Shown piece after piece: positions 41,515 through 53,763 of a stretch of 64,000 nucleotides of DNA (position 1 is the first letter of the stretch; each line of letters begins with the position of its first letter). The stretch comes from Rhodobium gokarnense (GTDB lineage: Bacteria > Pseudomonadota > Alphaproteobacteria > Rhizobiales > Rhodobiaceae), in assembly GCF_025961475.1 (NCBI RefSeq), contig NZ_JAOQNS010000011.1:149899-213898 (forward strand), in the 5' to 3' direction. Under the pieces are notes generated by a model. It did no database searches and had not been told where the DNA came from. It worked only from the letters and a program-made list of their open reading frames with translations. The position numbers were made by a program, and so were the translations under genes.

Positions 41515-42697
41515 GGCACAGATCCGCAACTTCAACATCAATTTCGGCCCGCAGCATCCGGCGGCCCACGGCGTCTTGCGCCTGGTGCTGGAGCTCGACG
41601 GCGAGATCGTAACGCGCGCCGACCCCCATGTGGGCCTGTTGCACCGCGGCACCGAAAAGCTCATCGAGCACAAGACCTATCACCAGGCCGTGCCCTATTT
41701 CGACCGGCTCGACTATGTCGCGCCGATGAACCAGGAGCACGCCTTCTGCCTGGCCGCCGAAAAGCTGCTCGGCGTCACCGTGCCGATCCGCGGCCAACTC
41801 ATCCGCGTGCTCTATGCCGAAATGGGCCGGCTCCTCTCCCATGTCCTCAACATCACCACCCAGGCGATGGACGTCGGCGCGCTGACGCCGCCGCTGTGGG
41901 GATTCGAGGATCGCGAGAAGATGATGGCGTTCTATGAGCGCGCCTGCGGGGCGCGCCTGCACGCCGCCTATTTCCGCATCGGCGGCGTCCACCAGGACCT
42001 GCCGCAGCAGCTTCTCGACGATATCTGGGAATTCCTCGATCCGTTCCTGAAGACACTGGACGACCTGGAAGGCCTGCTGACGGAAAACCGCATCTTCAAG
42101 CAGCGCAACGTCGACATCGCCGCCTTCACCGCCGACGAGGGCTGGTCCTGGGGCTTTTCCGGCGTGATGATGCGCTCCGCCGGCGTTGCCTGGGACCTGC
42201 GCAAGGCGCAGCCCTATGAGTGCTACGACCAGCTTGAGTTCGACATCCCCGTCGGCAAGCACGGCGACTGCTATGACCGCTACGTCATCCGCATGCTGGA
42301 GATGCGGGAGTCGGTGAAGATCATGAAGCAGTGCCTGGAGCGGCTCGGCTCGGCCGGCGGCAAGGGCCCGGTGTCGACCACCGACGGCAAGGTCGCCCCG
42401 CCCAAGCGCGGTGAGATGAAGCGCTCCATGGAAGCGTTGATCCACCACTTCAAGCTCTATACCGAGGGCGTGAAGGTGCCCGAAGGCGAGGCCTATGCGG
42501 CCGTCGAGGCACCGAAGGGCGAGTTCGGCGTCTATCTGGTCTCCGACGGCACCAACAAGCCCTATCGCTGCAAGATCCGCGCGCCGGGCTTTGCCCATCT
42601 GGCAGCCATGGACTTCCTTTCCCGCGGCCACATGCTGGCGGACATCGCCGCCATCATCGGCTCCATCGACGTGGTGTTCGGGGAGGTCGACCGGTGA
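41507..42697 (+). CDS. nuoD: NADH-quinone oxidoreductase subunit D
   Basis: 396 residues, the 49-kDa homologue lining the quinone cavity. [21 protein letters not shown] (split over residues 13-33) and [16 protein letters not shown] are the family signatures, and [10 protein letters not shown] closes the fold. ATG 41507 follows GGAGCCGCTGAGT, a weak ribosome site. nuoE begins 58 bp later. Confidence 0.97.
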   Translation: MAEAQIRNFNINFGPQHPAAHGVLRLVLELDGEIVTRADPHVGLLHRGTEKLIEHKTYHQAVPYFDRLDYVAPMNQEHAFCLAAEKLLGVTVPIRGQLIRVLYAEMGRLLSHVLNITTQAMDVGALTPPLWGFEDREKMMAFYERACGARLHAAYFRIGGVHQDLPQQLLDDIWEFLDPFLKTLDDLEGLLTENRIFKQRNVDIAAFTADEGWSWGFSGVMMRSAGVAWDLRKAQPYECYDQLEFDIPVGKHGDCYDRYVIRMLEMRESVKIMKQCLERLGSAGGKGPVSTTDGKVAPPKRGEMKRSMEALIHHFKLYTEGVKVPEGEAYAAVEAPKGEFGVYLVSDGTNKPYRCKIRAPGFAHLAAMDFLSRGHMLADIAAIIGSIDVVFGEVDR

Positions 42698-42755
42698 CCG
42701 GTACCGCCAAGAACCCAGCAACGACTTATTTCGCGACGGAGTAGGGACAACATCG

Positions 42756-43949
42756 ATGTCGGTCCGACGCCTCTACAACGACCAGCCCGAGAGTTTTGCG
42801 TTTACGCCCGAGAACGAGGCGTGGGCGGAAAAACGCGTCGCGCTCTACCCGGAAGACCGCAAGCAGTCGGCCGTCATCCCGCTTCTGATGCGGGCCCAGG
42901 AGCAGGACGGCTGGCTCACCCGCGCCGCCATCGAGGCGATCGCCAAACGGCTCGAAATGCCGGTGATCCGGGTGCTTGAGGTCGCCACCTTCTACACCCA
43001 GTTCCAGCTCGCCCCGGTCGGGTCCAAGGCCCACATCCAGGTCTGCGGCACGACGCCGTGCATGCTGCGCGGTTCCGAGGACATCCTCCGCGTCTGCCGC
43101 ACGCGCATCGCCGAACGGGCCCATGAGCTGTCGGCGGACGGCGCCTTTTCCTGGGAAGAGGTCGAGTGCCTCGGCGCCTGCGTCAACGCCCCGATGGTCC
43201 AGGTCGGCGCCGACACCTATGAGGACCTGACCGCGGAAAGCTTCGAGGCGATCCTCGACGCCTTCGACCGCGGCGAGACGCCGACGCCGGGCCCGCAGGT
43301 CGAGCGCCAGTTCGCGGCCCCCGAAGGCGGCGCGACGACGCTGACCGAACCATCCCTCTATGACGGCTCGGCCCCGGTGCGCTGGGAAGAGACCCGCGCC
43401 AAGAAGGCCGCAGAGGCGGAAAAGGCCAAGGAAGCCGAGAAGGCGAAAGCGGCCGCAGAGGCCAAGAAGGCCGAAGAGGAAAAGCCGGAGCCGCCGGCCC
43501 CGCCCGCCGCCGAAGGCAAGGGCACCGCGGGGAAGACCGCCGCCGAAGGCAAGGGCACCGACGGCAAGACCGAAGACGGCAAGGCGGCGGAGATGGAAGC
43601 CGCGCTGGCGAAGCTTCCGGCCGACGCCTCCAACGAGGACAAGGCCAACGCCGTCGGCACGCGGCCGGAGGGTCTTGAAGCCCCGCGCGGCGAGGCCGAC
43701 GACCTGAAGCGCATCCGCGGCATCGGCAAGGTCAACGAGCAAAAGCTGGGCGACCTCGGCATCTTCCATTTCGACCAGATCGCCGCCTGGGACGAGGCGC
43801 AGATCCGCTGGGTCGGCACCTACCTGGCATTCCCGGGCCGCATCGAGCGGGAAGACTGGGTCGGCCAGGCAGGCGTCCTCGCCGCGGGCGGCGCGACCGA
43901 ATTTTCCAAGCGCGTCGATGCCGGCGACGTGCCGTCGAGCCAGGAATAG
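42756..43949 (+). CDS. nuoE: NADH-quinone oxidoreductase subunit E with C-terminal extension
   Basis: 397 residues, more than twice the E. coli form. Residues 1-165 are NuoE proper with the [2Fe-2S] cluster N1a ligands in CGTTPC and CLGAC. Then comes a linker of about 120 residues rich in Lys, Ala, Glu and Pro. Residues 310-385 ([20 protein letters not shown], then a [17 protein letters not shown] block) resemble a helix-hairpin-helix domain. Long NuoE of this type is known in Rhizobiales; the tail's role is not. ATG 42756 is preferred over far-upstream starts in the nuoD frame. Confidence 0.95.
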   Translation: MSVRRLYNDQPESFAFTPENEAWAEKRVALYPEDRKQSAVIPLLMRAQEQDGWLTRAAIEAIAKRLEMPVIRVLEVATFYTQFQLAPVGSKAHIQVCGTTPCMLRGSEDILRVCRTRIAERAHELSADGAFSWEEVECLGACVNAPMVQVGADTYEDLTAESFEAILDAFDRGETPTPGPQVERQFAAPEGGATTLTEPSLYDGSAPVRWEETRAKKAAEAEKAKEAEKAKAAAEAKKAEEEKPEPPAPPAAEGKGTAGKTAAEGKGTDGKTEDGKAAEMEAALAKLPADASNEDKANAVGTRPEGLEAPRGEADDLKRIRGIGKVNEQKLGDLGIFHFDQIAAWDEAQIRWVGTYLAFPGRIEREDWVGQAGVLAAGGATEFSKRVDAGDVPSSQE

Positions 43950-43963
43950 GGTGGAGCAACGCG

Positions 43964-45268
<1,305 letters not shown>

Positions 45269-45294
45269 ACGGGATAGAAGGCGGAATAGAAGAC

Positions 45295-47376
45295 ATGCCA
45301 AAAATCATCGTCGACGGAAACGAGATCGAGGTCCCGGCGGACTACACGCTGATGCAGGCGTGCGAGGCCGCGGACGTCGAGATTCCGCGGTTCTGCTTCC
45401 ACGAGCGCCTGTCGGTCGCCGGCAACTGCCGGATGTGCCTGGTCGAGCTGAAGGGCGCGCCGAAGCCGGTCGCCTCGTGCTCCTGGCTGGTGCGCGATTG
45501 CCGGCCCGGCCCGAACGGCGAACTGCCGGAGGTCCGGACCAAGTCCGACGTCGCCCGGAAGGCGCGGCGCGGCGTCATGGAATTCCTGCTCATCAACCAT
45601 CCGCTCGACTGCCCGATCTGCGACCAGGGCGGCGAATGCGACCTGCAGGACCAGGCGATGGCCTTCGGCGTCGACGGCTCGCGCTACCACGAGAACAAGC
45701 GCGCCGTGGAAGACAAATACATCGGCCCGCTGGTCAAGACGATCATGACGCGCTGCATCCACTGCACGCGCTGCGTCCGCTTCACCACGGAAATCGCCGG
45801 CGTCTCCGAACTCGGCCTGATCGGCCGCGGCGAGGACGCCGAGATCACCACCTATCTTGAGCGCGCCCTGACTTCCGAGATGCAGGGCAACGTCATCGAC
45901 CTGTGCCCGGTCGGTGCGCTGACCGCGCGACCCTACGCCTTCCATGCAAGGCCGTGGGAACTGGTCAAGACCGAGTCGGTCGACGTCATGGACGGCGTCG
46001 GCTGCGCCATCCGCGTCGACACCCGCGGCCGCGAGGTCATGCGCATCCTGCCCCGTCTCAACGAGGCGGTGAACGAGGAGTGGATCTCCGACAAGACCCG
46101 CTTCATCTGGGACGGGCTGCGCACCCAGCGCCTCGACCGGCCCTACGTCAAGAAGGACGGCCGCCTGACCCCCGCCTCCTGGCAGGAGGCCTTCGCCGCC
46201 ATCGCCGCCAAGGTGAAGGGAACCGACGCCAAGAAGATCGGCGCCATCTCCGGCGAACTGGCAAGCGCGGAAGAGATCTTTGCGCTGAAGGGCCTGATGA
46301 CCGGCCTCGGCGTCGCCAACACCGACTGCCGCCCGGCCCATTCGCCGCTCGATCCGAAAAACGGCCGCGCCAGCTACCTCTTCAACAGCTCGATCGCCGG
46401 CATCGAGGATGCCGACGCGATCATGCTGATCGGCACCAACCCGCGCAAAGAGGCGCCGGTGCTGAATGCGCGTATCCGCAAGCGCTTCCTCCAGGGCGGT
46501 ATCGAAATCGGCCTCGTCGGCGAACAGGCAGATCTCACCTATCCCGTCACCTATTGCGGCGCCGGGCCGGAGAGCATCCAGGCGCTCCTCGACGACAAGT
46601 CCTATGACGGCAAGGCCGAGCGGCCGATGGTCATCGTCGGCGAGGGCGCCCTCAACCGGCCGGACGGCGCGGCGATCCTGTCGCTGGCCGCCAAGTTCGC
46701 CGTTGCAAGAGGCGCGATCCGCGAGGACTGGAACGGCTTCAACGTCCTGCATTCGGCAGCCGCCACCGTCGGCGGCCTCGACGTCGGCTTCGTGCCGGGC
46801 GAGGGCGGCCTCACCACCGCCGGCATGGTCGACGCCGCCGGCAAGGGTGACCTCGACGTGCTCTTCCTGATGGGCGCCGACGAGATCGACATGCAGGCGC
46901 TCGGCAATGCCTTCGTCGTCTATATGGGCTCGCACGGCGATGCCGGCGCCCACCGCGCCGACGTCATTCTGCCTGGCGCCGCCTATACGGAAAAATCGGG
47001 CCTTTACGTCAACACCGAGGGCCGGGTCCAGCTTGGGCTCCGCGCCGCCTTCCCGCCGGGCGAGGCCCGCGAGGACTGGGCGATCCTGCGCGCCCTGTCC
47101 GCCGAACTCGGCGCCAGGCTGCCCTTCGATACGCTGGTGGCGCTCCGCGCCGCGCTCGTTGCCGCCCATCCGCATTTCGCGCTCGTCGACGAGATCGCGG
47201 AAAGCGACGCCAAGGCGGTCGAGGCGCTGGCCGGGGCGGGCGGCTCGCTCGACAGCGCGCCGTTCGAGCCCTGGATCGACGATTTCTACCTCACCAATCC
47301 GATCGCCCGCGCCTCCAAGGTGATGGCGGAATGTTCGGCGCTGGCCCACGGGCTGCAGGCCGAGGCGGCGGAATAG
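45295..47376 (+). CDS. nuoG: NADH-quinone oxidoreductase subunit G
   Basis: 693 residues, alphaproteobacterial length. The N-terminal [2Fe-2S] domain has FCFHERLSVAGNCRMCLVE, then the His-containing cluster motif HPLDCPICDQGGECDLQDQ, then CIHCTRCVRF with GNVIDLCPVGAL for the last N-terminal [4Fe-4S] cluster. The C-terminal half is the molybdopterin-oxidoreductase-like domain without cofactor. Electron wire from NuoF to NuoI. Weak ribosome site (GGCGGAATAGAAG). Confidence 0.97.
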   Translation: MPKIIVDGNEIEVPADYTLMQACEAADVEIPRFCFHERLSVAGNCRMCLVELKGAPKPVASCSWLVRDCRPGPNGELPEVRTKSDVARKARRGVMEFLLINHPLDCPICDQGGECDLQDQAMAFGVDGSRYHENKRAVEDKYIGPLVKTIMTRCIHCTRCVRFTTEIAGVSELGLIGRGEDAEITTYLERALTSEMQGNVIDLCPVGALTARPYAFHARPWELVKTESVDVMDGVGCAIRVDTRGREVMRILPRLNEAVNEEWISDKTRFIWDGLRTQRLDRPYVKKDGRLTPASWQEAFAAIAAKVKGTDAKKIGAISGELASAEEIFALKGLMTGLGVANTDCRPAHSPLDPKNGRASYLFNSSIAGIEDADAIMLIGTNPRKEAPVLNARIRKRFLQGGIEIGLVGEQADLTYPVTYCGAGPESIQALLDDKSYDGKAERPMVIVGEGALNRPDGAAILSLAAKFAVARGAIREDWNGFNVLHSAAATVGGLDVGFVPGEGGLTTAGMVDAAGKGDLDVLFLMGADEIDMQALGNAFVVYMGSHGDAGAHRADVILPGAAYTEKSGLYVNTEGRVQLGLRAAFPPGEAREDWAILRALSAELGARLPFDTLVALRAALVAAHPHFALVDEIAESDAKAVEALAGAGGSLDSAPFEPWIDDFYLTNPIARASKVMAECSALAHGLQAEAAE

Positions 47377-47385
47377 GAAGCGACG

Positions 47386-48456
47386 ATGACGTTTTGGGAC
47401 GGACTATATTACCTCCTCGGCGTGGGCATCTCGCCGTTCTTCATCGGCGTCGTCTGGCAGGGGCTGATCCTGATCGTCGTGCTCCTGGTCGCCATCGCTT
47501 ACATCCTCTACGCCGACCGCAAGATCTGGGCGGCCGTGCAGCTTCGCCGCGGTCCCAACGTCGTCGGGCCCTGGGGCCTGTTCCAGTCCTTCGCCGACAT
47601 GCTGAAATTCGTCTTCAAGGAGCCGGTCATCCCGGCGGCGTCCAACAAGACGATCTTCATTCTGGCGCCGCTGATCTCCGTGACGCTGGCGCTGGGTGCC
47701 TGGGCGGTGATCCCGGTGGCGGAGAACTGGGTCATCGCCGACATCAATGTCGGCATCCTCTACATCCTCGCCTTCTCCTCGCTCGGCGTCTACGGCATCA
47801 TCATGGGCGGCTGGGCGTCGAACTCGAAATATCCGTTCCTGTCGGCGCTGCGCTCCGCCGCCCAGATGGTCTCCTACGAGGTCTCCATCGGCTTCGTCAT
47901 CATCACGGTGCTCCTGTGCGCCGGCTCGCTGAACCTCACCGAGATCGTCAAGTCGCAGGAATCGGGCCTTGCCAACATGATCGGCCTGCCGTGGCTGTCG
48001 TTCCTCAACTGGTACTGGCTGCCGCTGCTGCCGATGTTCGTCATCTTCTTCATCTCCGCGCTCGCGGAGACGAACCGGCCGCCCTTCGACCTGGCCGAAG
48101 CGGAATCGGAACTCGTCGCCGGCTTCATGGTCGAGTACGGCTCGATCCTCTACATGATGTTCATGCTCGGCGAGTACGTCTCCATCTCGCTGATGTGCTC
48201 GCTGATGACGATCATGTTCCTCGGCGGCTGGGCCTCGCCCATCGACATCCCGCCCTTCACCTGGGTCCCGGGCGTCATCTGGTTCACGATCAAGGCCTGC
48301 GCCGTCTTCTTCATGTTCGCCATGGTCAAGGCGATGGTCCCGCGCTACCGCTACGACCAGCTCATGCGCCTCGGCTGGAAGGTGTTCCTGCCGCTGTCGC
48401 TGGCCGCCGTCTTCGTCGTCGCCCTGGTGCTGCAACTGACCGGGTGGGCATCGTGA
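47386..48456 (+). CDS. nuoH: NADH-quinone oxidoreductase subunit H
   Basis: 356 residues, eight membrane helices. [24 protein letters not shown] near residue 42 and [23 protein letters not shown] near residue 226 are the quinone-site signatures. It joins the membrane arm to the hydrophilic arm. Starts 9 bp after nuoG. Confidence 0.97.
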   Translation: MTFWDGLYYLLGVGISPFFIGVVWQGLILIVVLLVAIAYILYADRKIWAAVQLRRGPNVVGPWGLFQSFADMLKFVFKEPVIPAASNKTIFILAPLISVTLALGAWAVIPVAENWVIADINVGILYILAFSSLGVYGIIMGGWASNSKYPFLSALRSAAQMVSYEVSIGFVIITVLLCAGSLNLTEIVKSQESGLANMIGLPWLSFLNWYWLPLLPMFVIFFISALAETNRPPFDLAEAESELVAGFMVEYGSILYMMFMLGEYVSISLMCSLMTIMFLGGWASPIDIPPFTWVPGVIWFTIKACAVFFMFAMVKAMVPRYRYDQLMRLGWKVFLPLSLAAVFVVALVLQLTGWAS

Positions 48457-48468
48457 GGAGCGTGACCA

Positions 48469-48711
48469 ATGCCGTTTTCACTTGCCGGACTGGTCGGCGC
48501 CCTGGTGGGGCTCGGAGTGGGCTGGCTCGACTGGCGGATGCTCTCCGGCATCCTCAGGGCGCGCCACGTGCAGAAATCGATGGCGATGCCGAAGGACGAG
48601 GCGGGACGGGCCGAAAAGCGGCTGAACGGCATCCTTGCCGCCATTTTCGTCCTCTGTTTCATCGGAATTCCCCTCGTCGGGTACTGGACGGGGGTTGCCA
48701 TCGGCGGCTGA
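48469..48711 (+). CDS. Small two-helix membrane protein between nuoH and nuoI
   Basis: 80 residues with hydrophobic helices at about residues 4-20 and 55-77, and a basic, Met-rich loop between ([22 protein letters not shown]). GAGGAGCG lies before ATG 48469 and the gene is 12 bp after nuoH and 46 bp before nuoI, so it is co-transcribed with complex I. I do not recognise a named family. A complex I accessory or assembly role is inferred only from position; codon use matches the neighbours, which argues for a real gene. Confidence 0.75.
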   Translation: MPFSLAGLVGALVGLGVGWLDWRMLSGILRARHVQKSMAMPKDEAGRAEKRLNGILAAIFVLCFIGIPLVGYWTGVAIGG

Positions 48712-48757
48712 CCGTTATGTTGAGTGGTATGGATCACCGCCAGGAAAGGATTGTGCG

Positions 48758-49246
48758 ATGAGGCTTGATCGTGCCGCCAAATCGCTGCTGCTGCTGGAGT
48801 TCGTTTCGGCGTTCTTCCTGGCGATGCGCTATTTCTTCAAGCCGAAGGCAACGCTGAACTACCCCTTCGAGAAGGGGCCGCTGTCGCCGCGCTTCCGCGG
48901 CGAGCATGCGCTGAGGCGTTACCCGAACGGCGAGGAACGCTGCATCGCCTGCAAGCTGTGCGAGGCCGTCTGCCCGGCCCAGGCCATCACCATCGAGGCC
49001 GGGCCGCGCGGCAACGACGGATCGCGCCGCACCACCCGCTACGACATCGACATGGTGAAATGCATCTATTGCGGCTTCTGCCAGGAAGCCTGCCCGGTGG
49101 ATGCCATCGTCGAGGGACCGAACTTCGAATTTGCCACCGAGACGCGCGAGGAGCTGCTCTACGACAAGCAGAAGCTGCTCGACAATGGCGACCGCTGGGA
49201 ACGCGAAATCTCACGCAGTCTGAGGGACGACGCGCCCTACAGATAA
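48758..49246 (+). CDS. nuoI: NADH-quinone oxidoreductase subunit I
   Basis: 162 residues. Two [4Fe-4S] motifs, [12 protein letters not shown] and [12 protein letters not shown], hold clusters N6a and N6b that pass electrons to NuoB. An amphipathic N-terminal helix anchors it to the membrane. CAGGAAAGGA lies before ATG 48758; the frame is open upstream but the canonical [15 protein letters not shown] start is here. nuoJ follows after 77 bp. Confidence 0.97.
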   Translation: MRLDRAAKSLLLLEFVSAFFLAMRYFFKPKATLNYPFEKGPLSPRFRGEHALRRYPNGEERCIACKLCEAVCPAQAITIEAGPRGNDGSRRTTRYDIDMVKCIYCGFCQEACPVDAIVEGPNFEFATETREELLYDKQKLLDNGDRWEREISRSLRDDAPYR

Positions 49247-49323
49247 GGCGCTCAATTTGATAACACCGGCGGGCGCCGCCCATCTGCGGCGTTCCTCACC
49301 GGACCAACGGGGATCTAATCGGA

Positions 49324-49935
49324 ATGCTCCTGCAGGCGATCTTCTTCTACCTGTTCGCCGCGATCAGCGTGGCCGCCGCCGTGATGGTGATTTCGTCCCG
49401 TAATCCCGTCCACTCGGTGCTGTTCCTGATCCTGACCTTCTTCAGCGCGGCGGGCCTGTTCATCATGCTCGGCGCCGAGTTCCTGGCGATGATCCTGATC
49501 GTCGTCTATGTCGGCGCGGTGGCGGTGCTGTTCCTGTTCGTCGTCATGATGCTCGACGTCGACTTCGTCGAGCTGCGCCAGGGCTTCCTGCAGTACCTGC
49601 CGGTCGGCGGGCTGATCGGGCTGATCCTGCTGGTCGAGCTGATCGCGGTGCTGACCTGGTCGACCATGTCGCCAGAGCTGACGGCGACCGCCCAGGTGCC
49701 GATCCCGCCGGCGGGCGAGGTCTCCAACATCGAGGCGATCGGCCGGCTCCTTTACACCCGCTACATCTATTTCTTCCAGACCGCGGGCCTGATCCTCTTG
49801 GTCGCCATGGTCGGCGCCATCGTGCTGACCCTGCGCCACAAGGAGGGCGTCCGGCGCCAGAATGTCGCCGACCAGGTCTATCGCGATCCCAAGACCGTCA
49901 AGCTGCACAAGGTCGAGTCCGGCAAGGGCATCTAG
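49324..49935 (+). CDS. nuoJ: NADH-quinone oxidoreductase subunit J
   Basis: 203 residues with five membrane helices. ISSRNPVHSVLFLILTFFSAA near residue 24 and FLAMILIVVYVGAVAVLFLF near residue 55 are conserved; the latter holds the pi-bulge helix that couples quinone chemistry to proton pumping. The C-terminal soluble tail (HKEGVRRQNVADQVYRDP) is typical. Confidence 0.96.
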   Translation: MLLQAIFFYLFAAISVAAAVMVISSRNPVHSVLFLILTFFSAAGLFIMLGAEFLAMILIVVYVGAVAVLFLFVVMMLDVDFVELRQGFLQYLPVGGLIGLILLVELIAVLTWSTMSPELTATAQVPIPPAGEVSNIEAIGRLLYTRYIYFFQTAGLILLVAMVGAIVLTLRHKEGVRRQNVADQVYRDPKTVKLHKVESGKGI

Positions 49936-49968
49936 GGCGCAAAAAGGAACGTTTGAGGCAAGACAACA

Positions 49969-50277
49969 ATGGAAATCGGGCTGTCCCACTACCTGTCGGT
50001 CGCGGCGATCCTTTTCACGATCGGTGTTTTCGGCATCTTCCTGAACCGCAAGAACGTCATCGTCATTCTGATGTCGGTCGAGCTGGTGCTCCTCGCCGTC
50101 AACATCAACTTCGTCGCCTTTTCCGCCTTCCTCGGCGACCTGGTCGGCCAGATCTTCGTGCTCCTGATCCTCACGGTCGCGGCCGCCGAAGCGGCGATCG
50201 GACTTGCCATCCTTGTGGTTTTCTACCGCAACCGCGGCTCCATCGCGGTTGAAGACATCAACATGATGAAGGGCTAG
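49969..50277 (+). CDS. nuoK: NADH-quinone oxidoreductase subunit K
   Basis: 102 residues, three membrane helices, standard length. [18 protein letters not shown] carries the conserved intramembrane Glu, and [22 protein letters not shown] the second one, both on the proton path. nuoL starts 6 bp later. Confidence 0.97.
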   Translation: MEIGLSHYLSVAAILFTIGVFGIFLNRKNVIVILMSVELVLLAVNINFVAFSAFLGDLVGQIFVLLILTVAAAEAAIGLAILVVFYRNRGSIAVEDINMMKG

Positions 50278-50283
50278 GCGGAG

Positions 50284-52224
50284 ATGTATTCAGCCATCGT
50301 CTTCCTGCCGCTGCTTGGCTTCCTGATCGCCGGCCTGTTCGGCCGCATCATCGGAGACAAGGCGTCGGAATATATCACCAGCGGCCTTCTCGTCGTCTCC
50401 TGCCTGTTGTCGTGGATCGCCTTCTTTGCCGTCGGCTACGGCGACGGGCCGGTCGAGCAGGTGCCGATCGCGACCTGGATCACGTCGGGCGCGCTCACCA
50501 TCGACTGGTCGCTCAGGATCGACACGCTGACCGTCGTCATGCTGGTCGTCGTCACCACCGTCTCGGCGCTGGTTCACATCTATTCCATCGGCTACATGCA
50601 CCACGACCCGTCGCGGGCACGGTTCTTCGCCTATCTGTCGCTGTTCACCTTCGCCATGCTGATGCTGGTGACCTCCGACAATCTGTTGCAGATGTTCTTC
50701 GGCTGGGAGGGCGTCGGCCTCGCCTCCTACCTCCTGATCGGCTTCTGGTACCAGAAGCCCTCGGCCAACGCCGCGGCCATGAAGGCCTTCATCGTCAACC
50801 GCGTCGGCGACTTCGGCTTCTCGCTCGGCATCTTCGCGCTGTTCGCGCTGACCGGCTCGATCGGCCTCGATGCGGTCTTTGCCGCCGCCGGTGACCTGTC
50901 CGAGACGACCTTCCTGTTCCTGTCCTGGGACGTGAACGCGCTCACCGTCATCTGCCTGCTCCTGTTCATGGGCGCCATGGGCAAGTCGGCCCAGTTCCTG
51001 CTGCACACCTGGCTGCCCGACGCTATGGAGGGCCCGACCCCGGTCTCGGCCCTGATCCACGCCGCGACCATGGTCACCGCTGGCGTCTTCATGGTGGCGC
51101 GGCTGTCGCCGCTGTTCGAAGTCTCGCACACCGCGCTCGCCGTCGTCGTCATCATCGGCGCGACCACAGCGTTCTTTGCCGCCACCGTCGGCCTCGTCCA
51201 GAACGACATCAAGCGCGTGATCGCCTATTCGACCTGCTCGCAGCTCGGCTACATGTTCGTCGCGCTGGGCGTCGGCGCCTACGGGGCGGGCATCTTCCAC
51301 CTCTTCACCCACGCCTTCTTCAAGGCGCTGCTGTTCCTGTCCGCCGGCTCGGTTATCCATGCCGTTTCCGACGAGCAGGACATGCGCAAGATGGGCGGCC
51401 TCAGGAACCACATCCCGGTCACCTTCTGGATGATGATCATCGGCACCCTGGCGCTCACCGGCTTCCCGCTGACCGCCGGCTTCTTCTCCAAGGACGCGAT
51501 CATCGAATCCGCCTTCGTCGGCCATGGCGCGGCCGCCGAATACGCCTTCTGGCTGGTGGTGATCGCCGCGCTCTTCACCTCGTTCTATTCCTGGCGGCTG
51601 ATCTTCATGACCTTCTTCGGCAAGCCTCGTGCTTCCGCTGAGGTAATGGGCCACGTCCACGAGTCGCCGCGGGTGATGACCGTGCCGCTGATGGTGCTGG
51701 CGCTCGGCGCACTCGCCGCCGGCATCCTGTTTTCCGGCAGCTTTATCGGCGAGGGCTACGGCGAATTCTGGAAGACGGCGCTGTTCGTCTCGGAGGAAAA
51801 CCACGTCCTTCACGAGATGCACAACGTCCCGCTCTGGGTGAAGCTCGCGCCCTTCGTGATGATGGTCGCCGGCTTCGTCGTCGCCTTCTACTTCTACATC
51901 ATGTCGCCGGAGACGCCGAAGAAGCTGGCAAAGCAGCACGACGGCCTCTACCAGTTCCTGCTCAACAAGTGGTACTTCGACGAGCTCTACGACGTCCTGT
52001 TCGTGCGCTCGGCCAAATGGCTCGGCCGGTTCCTGTGGAAGCAGGGTGACGGCAGGGTCATCGACGGCTACGGGCCGGACGGCGTCTCGGCCCGGGTGCT
52101 GCAGGCCACCGGCTGGGTGGTCCGACTGCAGACCGGCTATCTCTATCACTATGCATTCGCGATCCTGATCGGCGTCGCCGCGCTGATCACCTGGGCAATG
52201 TTCACCGGCGGAGGGGCACACTAA
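50284..52224 (+). CDS. nuoL: NADH-quinone oxidoreductase subunit L
   Basis: 646 residues, antiporter-like proton-pumping subunit with about 16 helices and the long lateral helix near the C-terminus. [19 protein letters not shown] (conserved Glu) near residue 140, [20 protein letters not shown] (conserved Lys) near residue 238 and [15 protein letters not shown] are present. The stop overlaps nuoM by one base (TAATG). Confidence 0.97.
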   Translation: MYSAIVFLPLLGFLIAGLFGRIIGDKASEYITSGLLVVSCLLSWIAFFAVGYGDGPVEQVPIATWITSGALTIDWSLRIDTLTVVMLVVVTTVSALVHIYSIGYMHHDPSRARFFAYLSLFTFAMLMLVTSDNLLQMFFGWEGVGLASYLLIGFWYQKPSANAAAMKAFIVNRVGDFGFSLGIFALFALTGSIGLDAVFAAAGDLSETTFLFLSWDVNALTVICLLLFMGAMGKSAQFLLHTWLPDAMEGPTPVSALIHAATMVTAGVFMVARLSPLFEVSHTALAVVVIIGATTAFFAATVGLVQNDIKRVIAYSTCSQLGYMFVALGVGAYGAGIFHLFTHAFFKALLFLSAGSVIHAVSDEQDMRKMGGLRNHIPVTFWMMIIGTLALTGFPLTAGFFSKDAIIESAFVGHGAAAEYAFWLVVIAALFTSFYSWRLIFMTFFGKPRASAEVMGHVHESPRVMTVPLMVLALGALAAGILFSGSFIGEGYGEFWKTALFVSEENHVLHEMHNVPLWVKLAPFVMMVAGFVVAFYFYIMSPETPKKLAKQHDGLYQFLLNKWYFDELYDVLFVRSAKWLGRFLWKQGDGRVIDGYGPDGVSARVLQATGWVVRLQTGYLYHYAFAILIGVAALITWAMFTGGGAH

Positions 52225-53738
52225 TGGGCGACTGGCCACTGCTCACAATTGTCACCTTCCTGCCGCTGATCGGCGTTCTGGCGATCCTGACGGTCCAGGA
52301 CGACGACGCGGTCGCCCGGCAGAACATCCGCCGCGCGGCGCTGTTCGCCACGTCGATGACGTTCCTCGTCTCGCTGCTGATCTGGGCCTCGTTCGATCCC
52401 TCCGATCCCGGCTTCCAGATGGTCGAGAAGCGCGACTGGCTCGGCGGCGCGATGTCCTATCACGTCGGCGTCGACGGCATTTCCATGCTGTTCGTCATCC
52501 TCACCACCTTCCTGATGCCGTTCTGCATCCTGGCGAGCTGGAAGTCGGTGGAGGACCGGGTCAAGGAATACATGATCGCCTTCCTGGTGCTGGAGACGCT
52601 GATGATCGGCGTCTTCACGGCGCTCGACCTCGTCATCTTCTACGTCTTCTTCGAAGGCGGCCTGATCCCGATGTTCCTGATCATCGGCGTGTGGGGCGGC
52701 AAGCGGCGCATCTACGCCAGCTTCAAGTTCTTCCTCTACACGCTGCTCGGCTCGGTGCTGATGCTGCTCGCCATCATGGCCATGTACTGGCAGGCCGGCA
52801 CCACGGACATCACGGTCCTGCTCGACCACAATTTCCCGGCCGGCATGCAGACCTGGCTATGGCTTGCATTCTTCGCCTCCTTCGCAGTGAAAATGCCGAT
52901 GTGGCCGGTCCACACCTGGCTGCCGGACGCCCACGTGGAGGCGCCGACGGCCGGCTCGGTGATCCTTGCCGCCATCCTCCTGAAGATGGGCGGCTACGGC
53001 TTCATCCGGTTCTCGCTGCCGATGTTCCCGCTCGCCTCGGAGATGTTCGCGCCCTTCGTCTTCGCGCTCTCCGTCGTCGCCATCATCTACACCTCGCTGG
53101 TGGCGCTGATGCAGGAGGACATCAAGAAGCTGATCGCCTATTCGTCCGTCGCCCATATGGGCTTCGTCACCATGGGCATCTTCACCATGACGACCCAGGG
53201 CGTGCAGGGCGGCATCTTCCAGATGCTCTCCCACGGCATCGTCTCCGGCGCCCTGTTCCTGTGCGTCGGCGTCATCTACGACCGCATGCACACCCGCGAG
53301 ATCGCCGCCTATGGCGGGCTCGTCAACCGCATGCCCTGGTATGCCGTCGCCTTCATGGTGTTCACGCTGGCCAATGTCGGGCTGCCCGGCACCAGCGGCT
53401 TCGTCGGCGAGTTCCTGACGCTGGTCGCGGCCTTCAAGGTCAACACCTGGGTCGCGTTCCTCGCCACCTTCGGCGTCATCCTGTCGGCCTGCTACGCGCT
53501 CTGGCTCTATCGCCGGGTCGTCTTCGGCACCCTCGACAAGGAGAGCCTGAAGTCGATCCTCGACCTCAGCACGCGGGAAAAGGCGATCCTCATCCCGCTG
53601 ATCGTCCTCACCATCCTGTTCGGCTTCTACCCGATGCCGATCCTCGACGTGACGGCGGCCTCGGTCGACCAGCTCATCACCAAGGTGGAGGCGGCGACGG
53701 CCGCCGCCCAGCAAACCGCCCTGATCGTCGGCAACTGA
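52224..53738 (+). CDS. nuoM: NADH-quinone oxidoreductase subunit M
   Basis: 504 residues, antiporter-like pumping subunit. [18 protein letters not shown] with the conserved Glu near residue 140, [20 protein letters not shown] near residue 222 and [13 protein letters not shown] are the signatures. Starts on the last base of nuoL. Confidence 0.97.
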   Translation: MGDWPLLTIVTFLPLIGVLAILTVQDDDAVARQNIRRAALFATSMTFLVSLLIWASFDPSDPGFQMVEKRDWLGGAMSYHVGVDGISMLFVILTTFLMPFCILASWKSVEDRVKEYMIAFLVLETLMIGVFTALDLVIFYVFFEGGLIPMFLIIGVWGGKRRIYASFKFFLYTLLGSVLMLLAIMAMYWQAGTTDITVLLDHNFPAGMQTWLWLAFFASFAVKMPMWPVHTWLPDAHVEAPTAGSVILAAILLKMGGYGFIRFSLPMFPLASEMFAPFVFALSVVAIIYTSLVALMQEDIKKLIAYSSVAHMGFVTMGIFTMTTQGVQGGIFQMLSHGIVSGALFLCVGVIYDRMHTREIAAYGGLVNRMPWYAVAFMVFTLANVGLPGTSGFVGEFLTLVAAFKVNTWVAFLATFGVILSACYALWLYRRVVFGTLDKESLKSILDLSTREKAILIPLIVLTILFGFYPMPILDVTAASVDQLITKVEAATAAAQQTALIVGN

Positions 53739-53763
53739 TTTAGGCCCGGCACGAGAGACGCCC

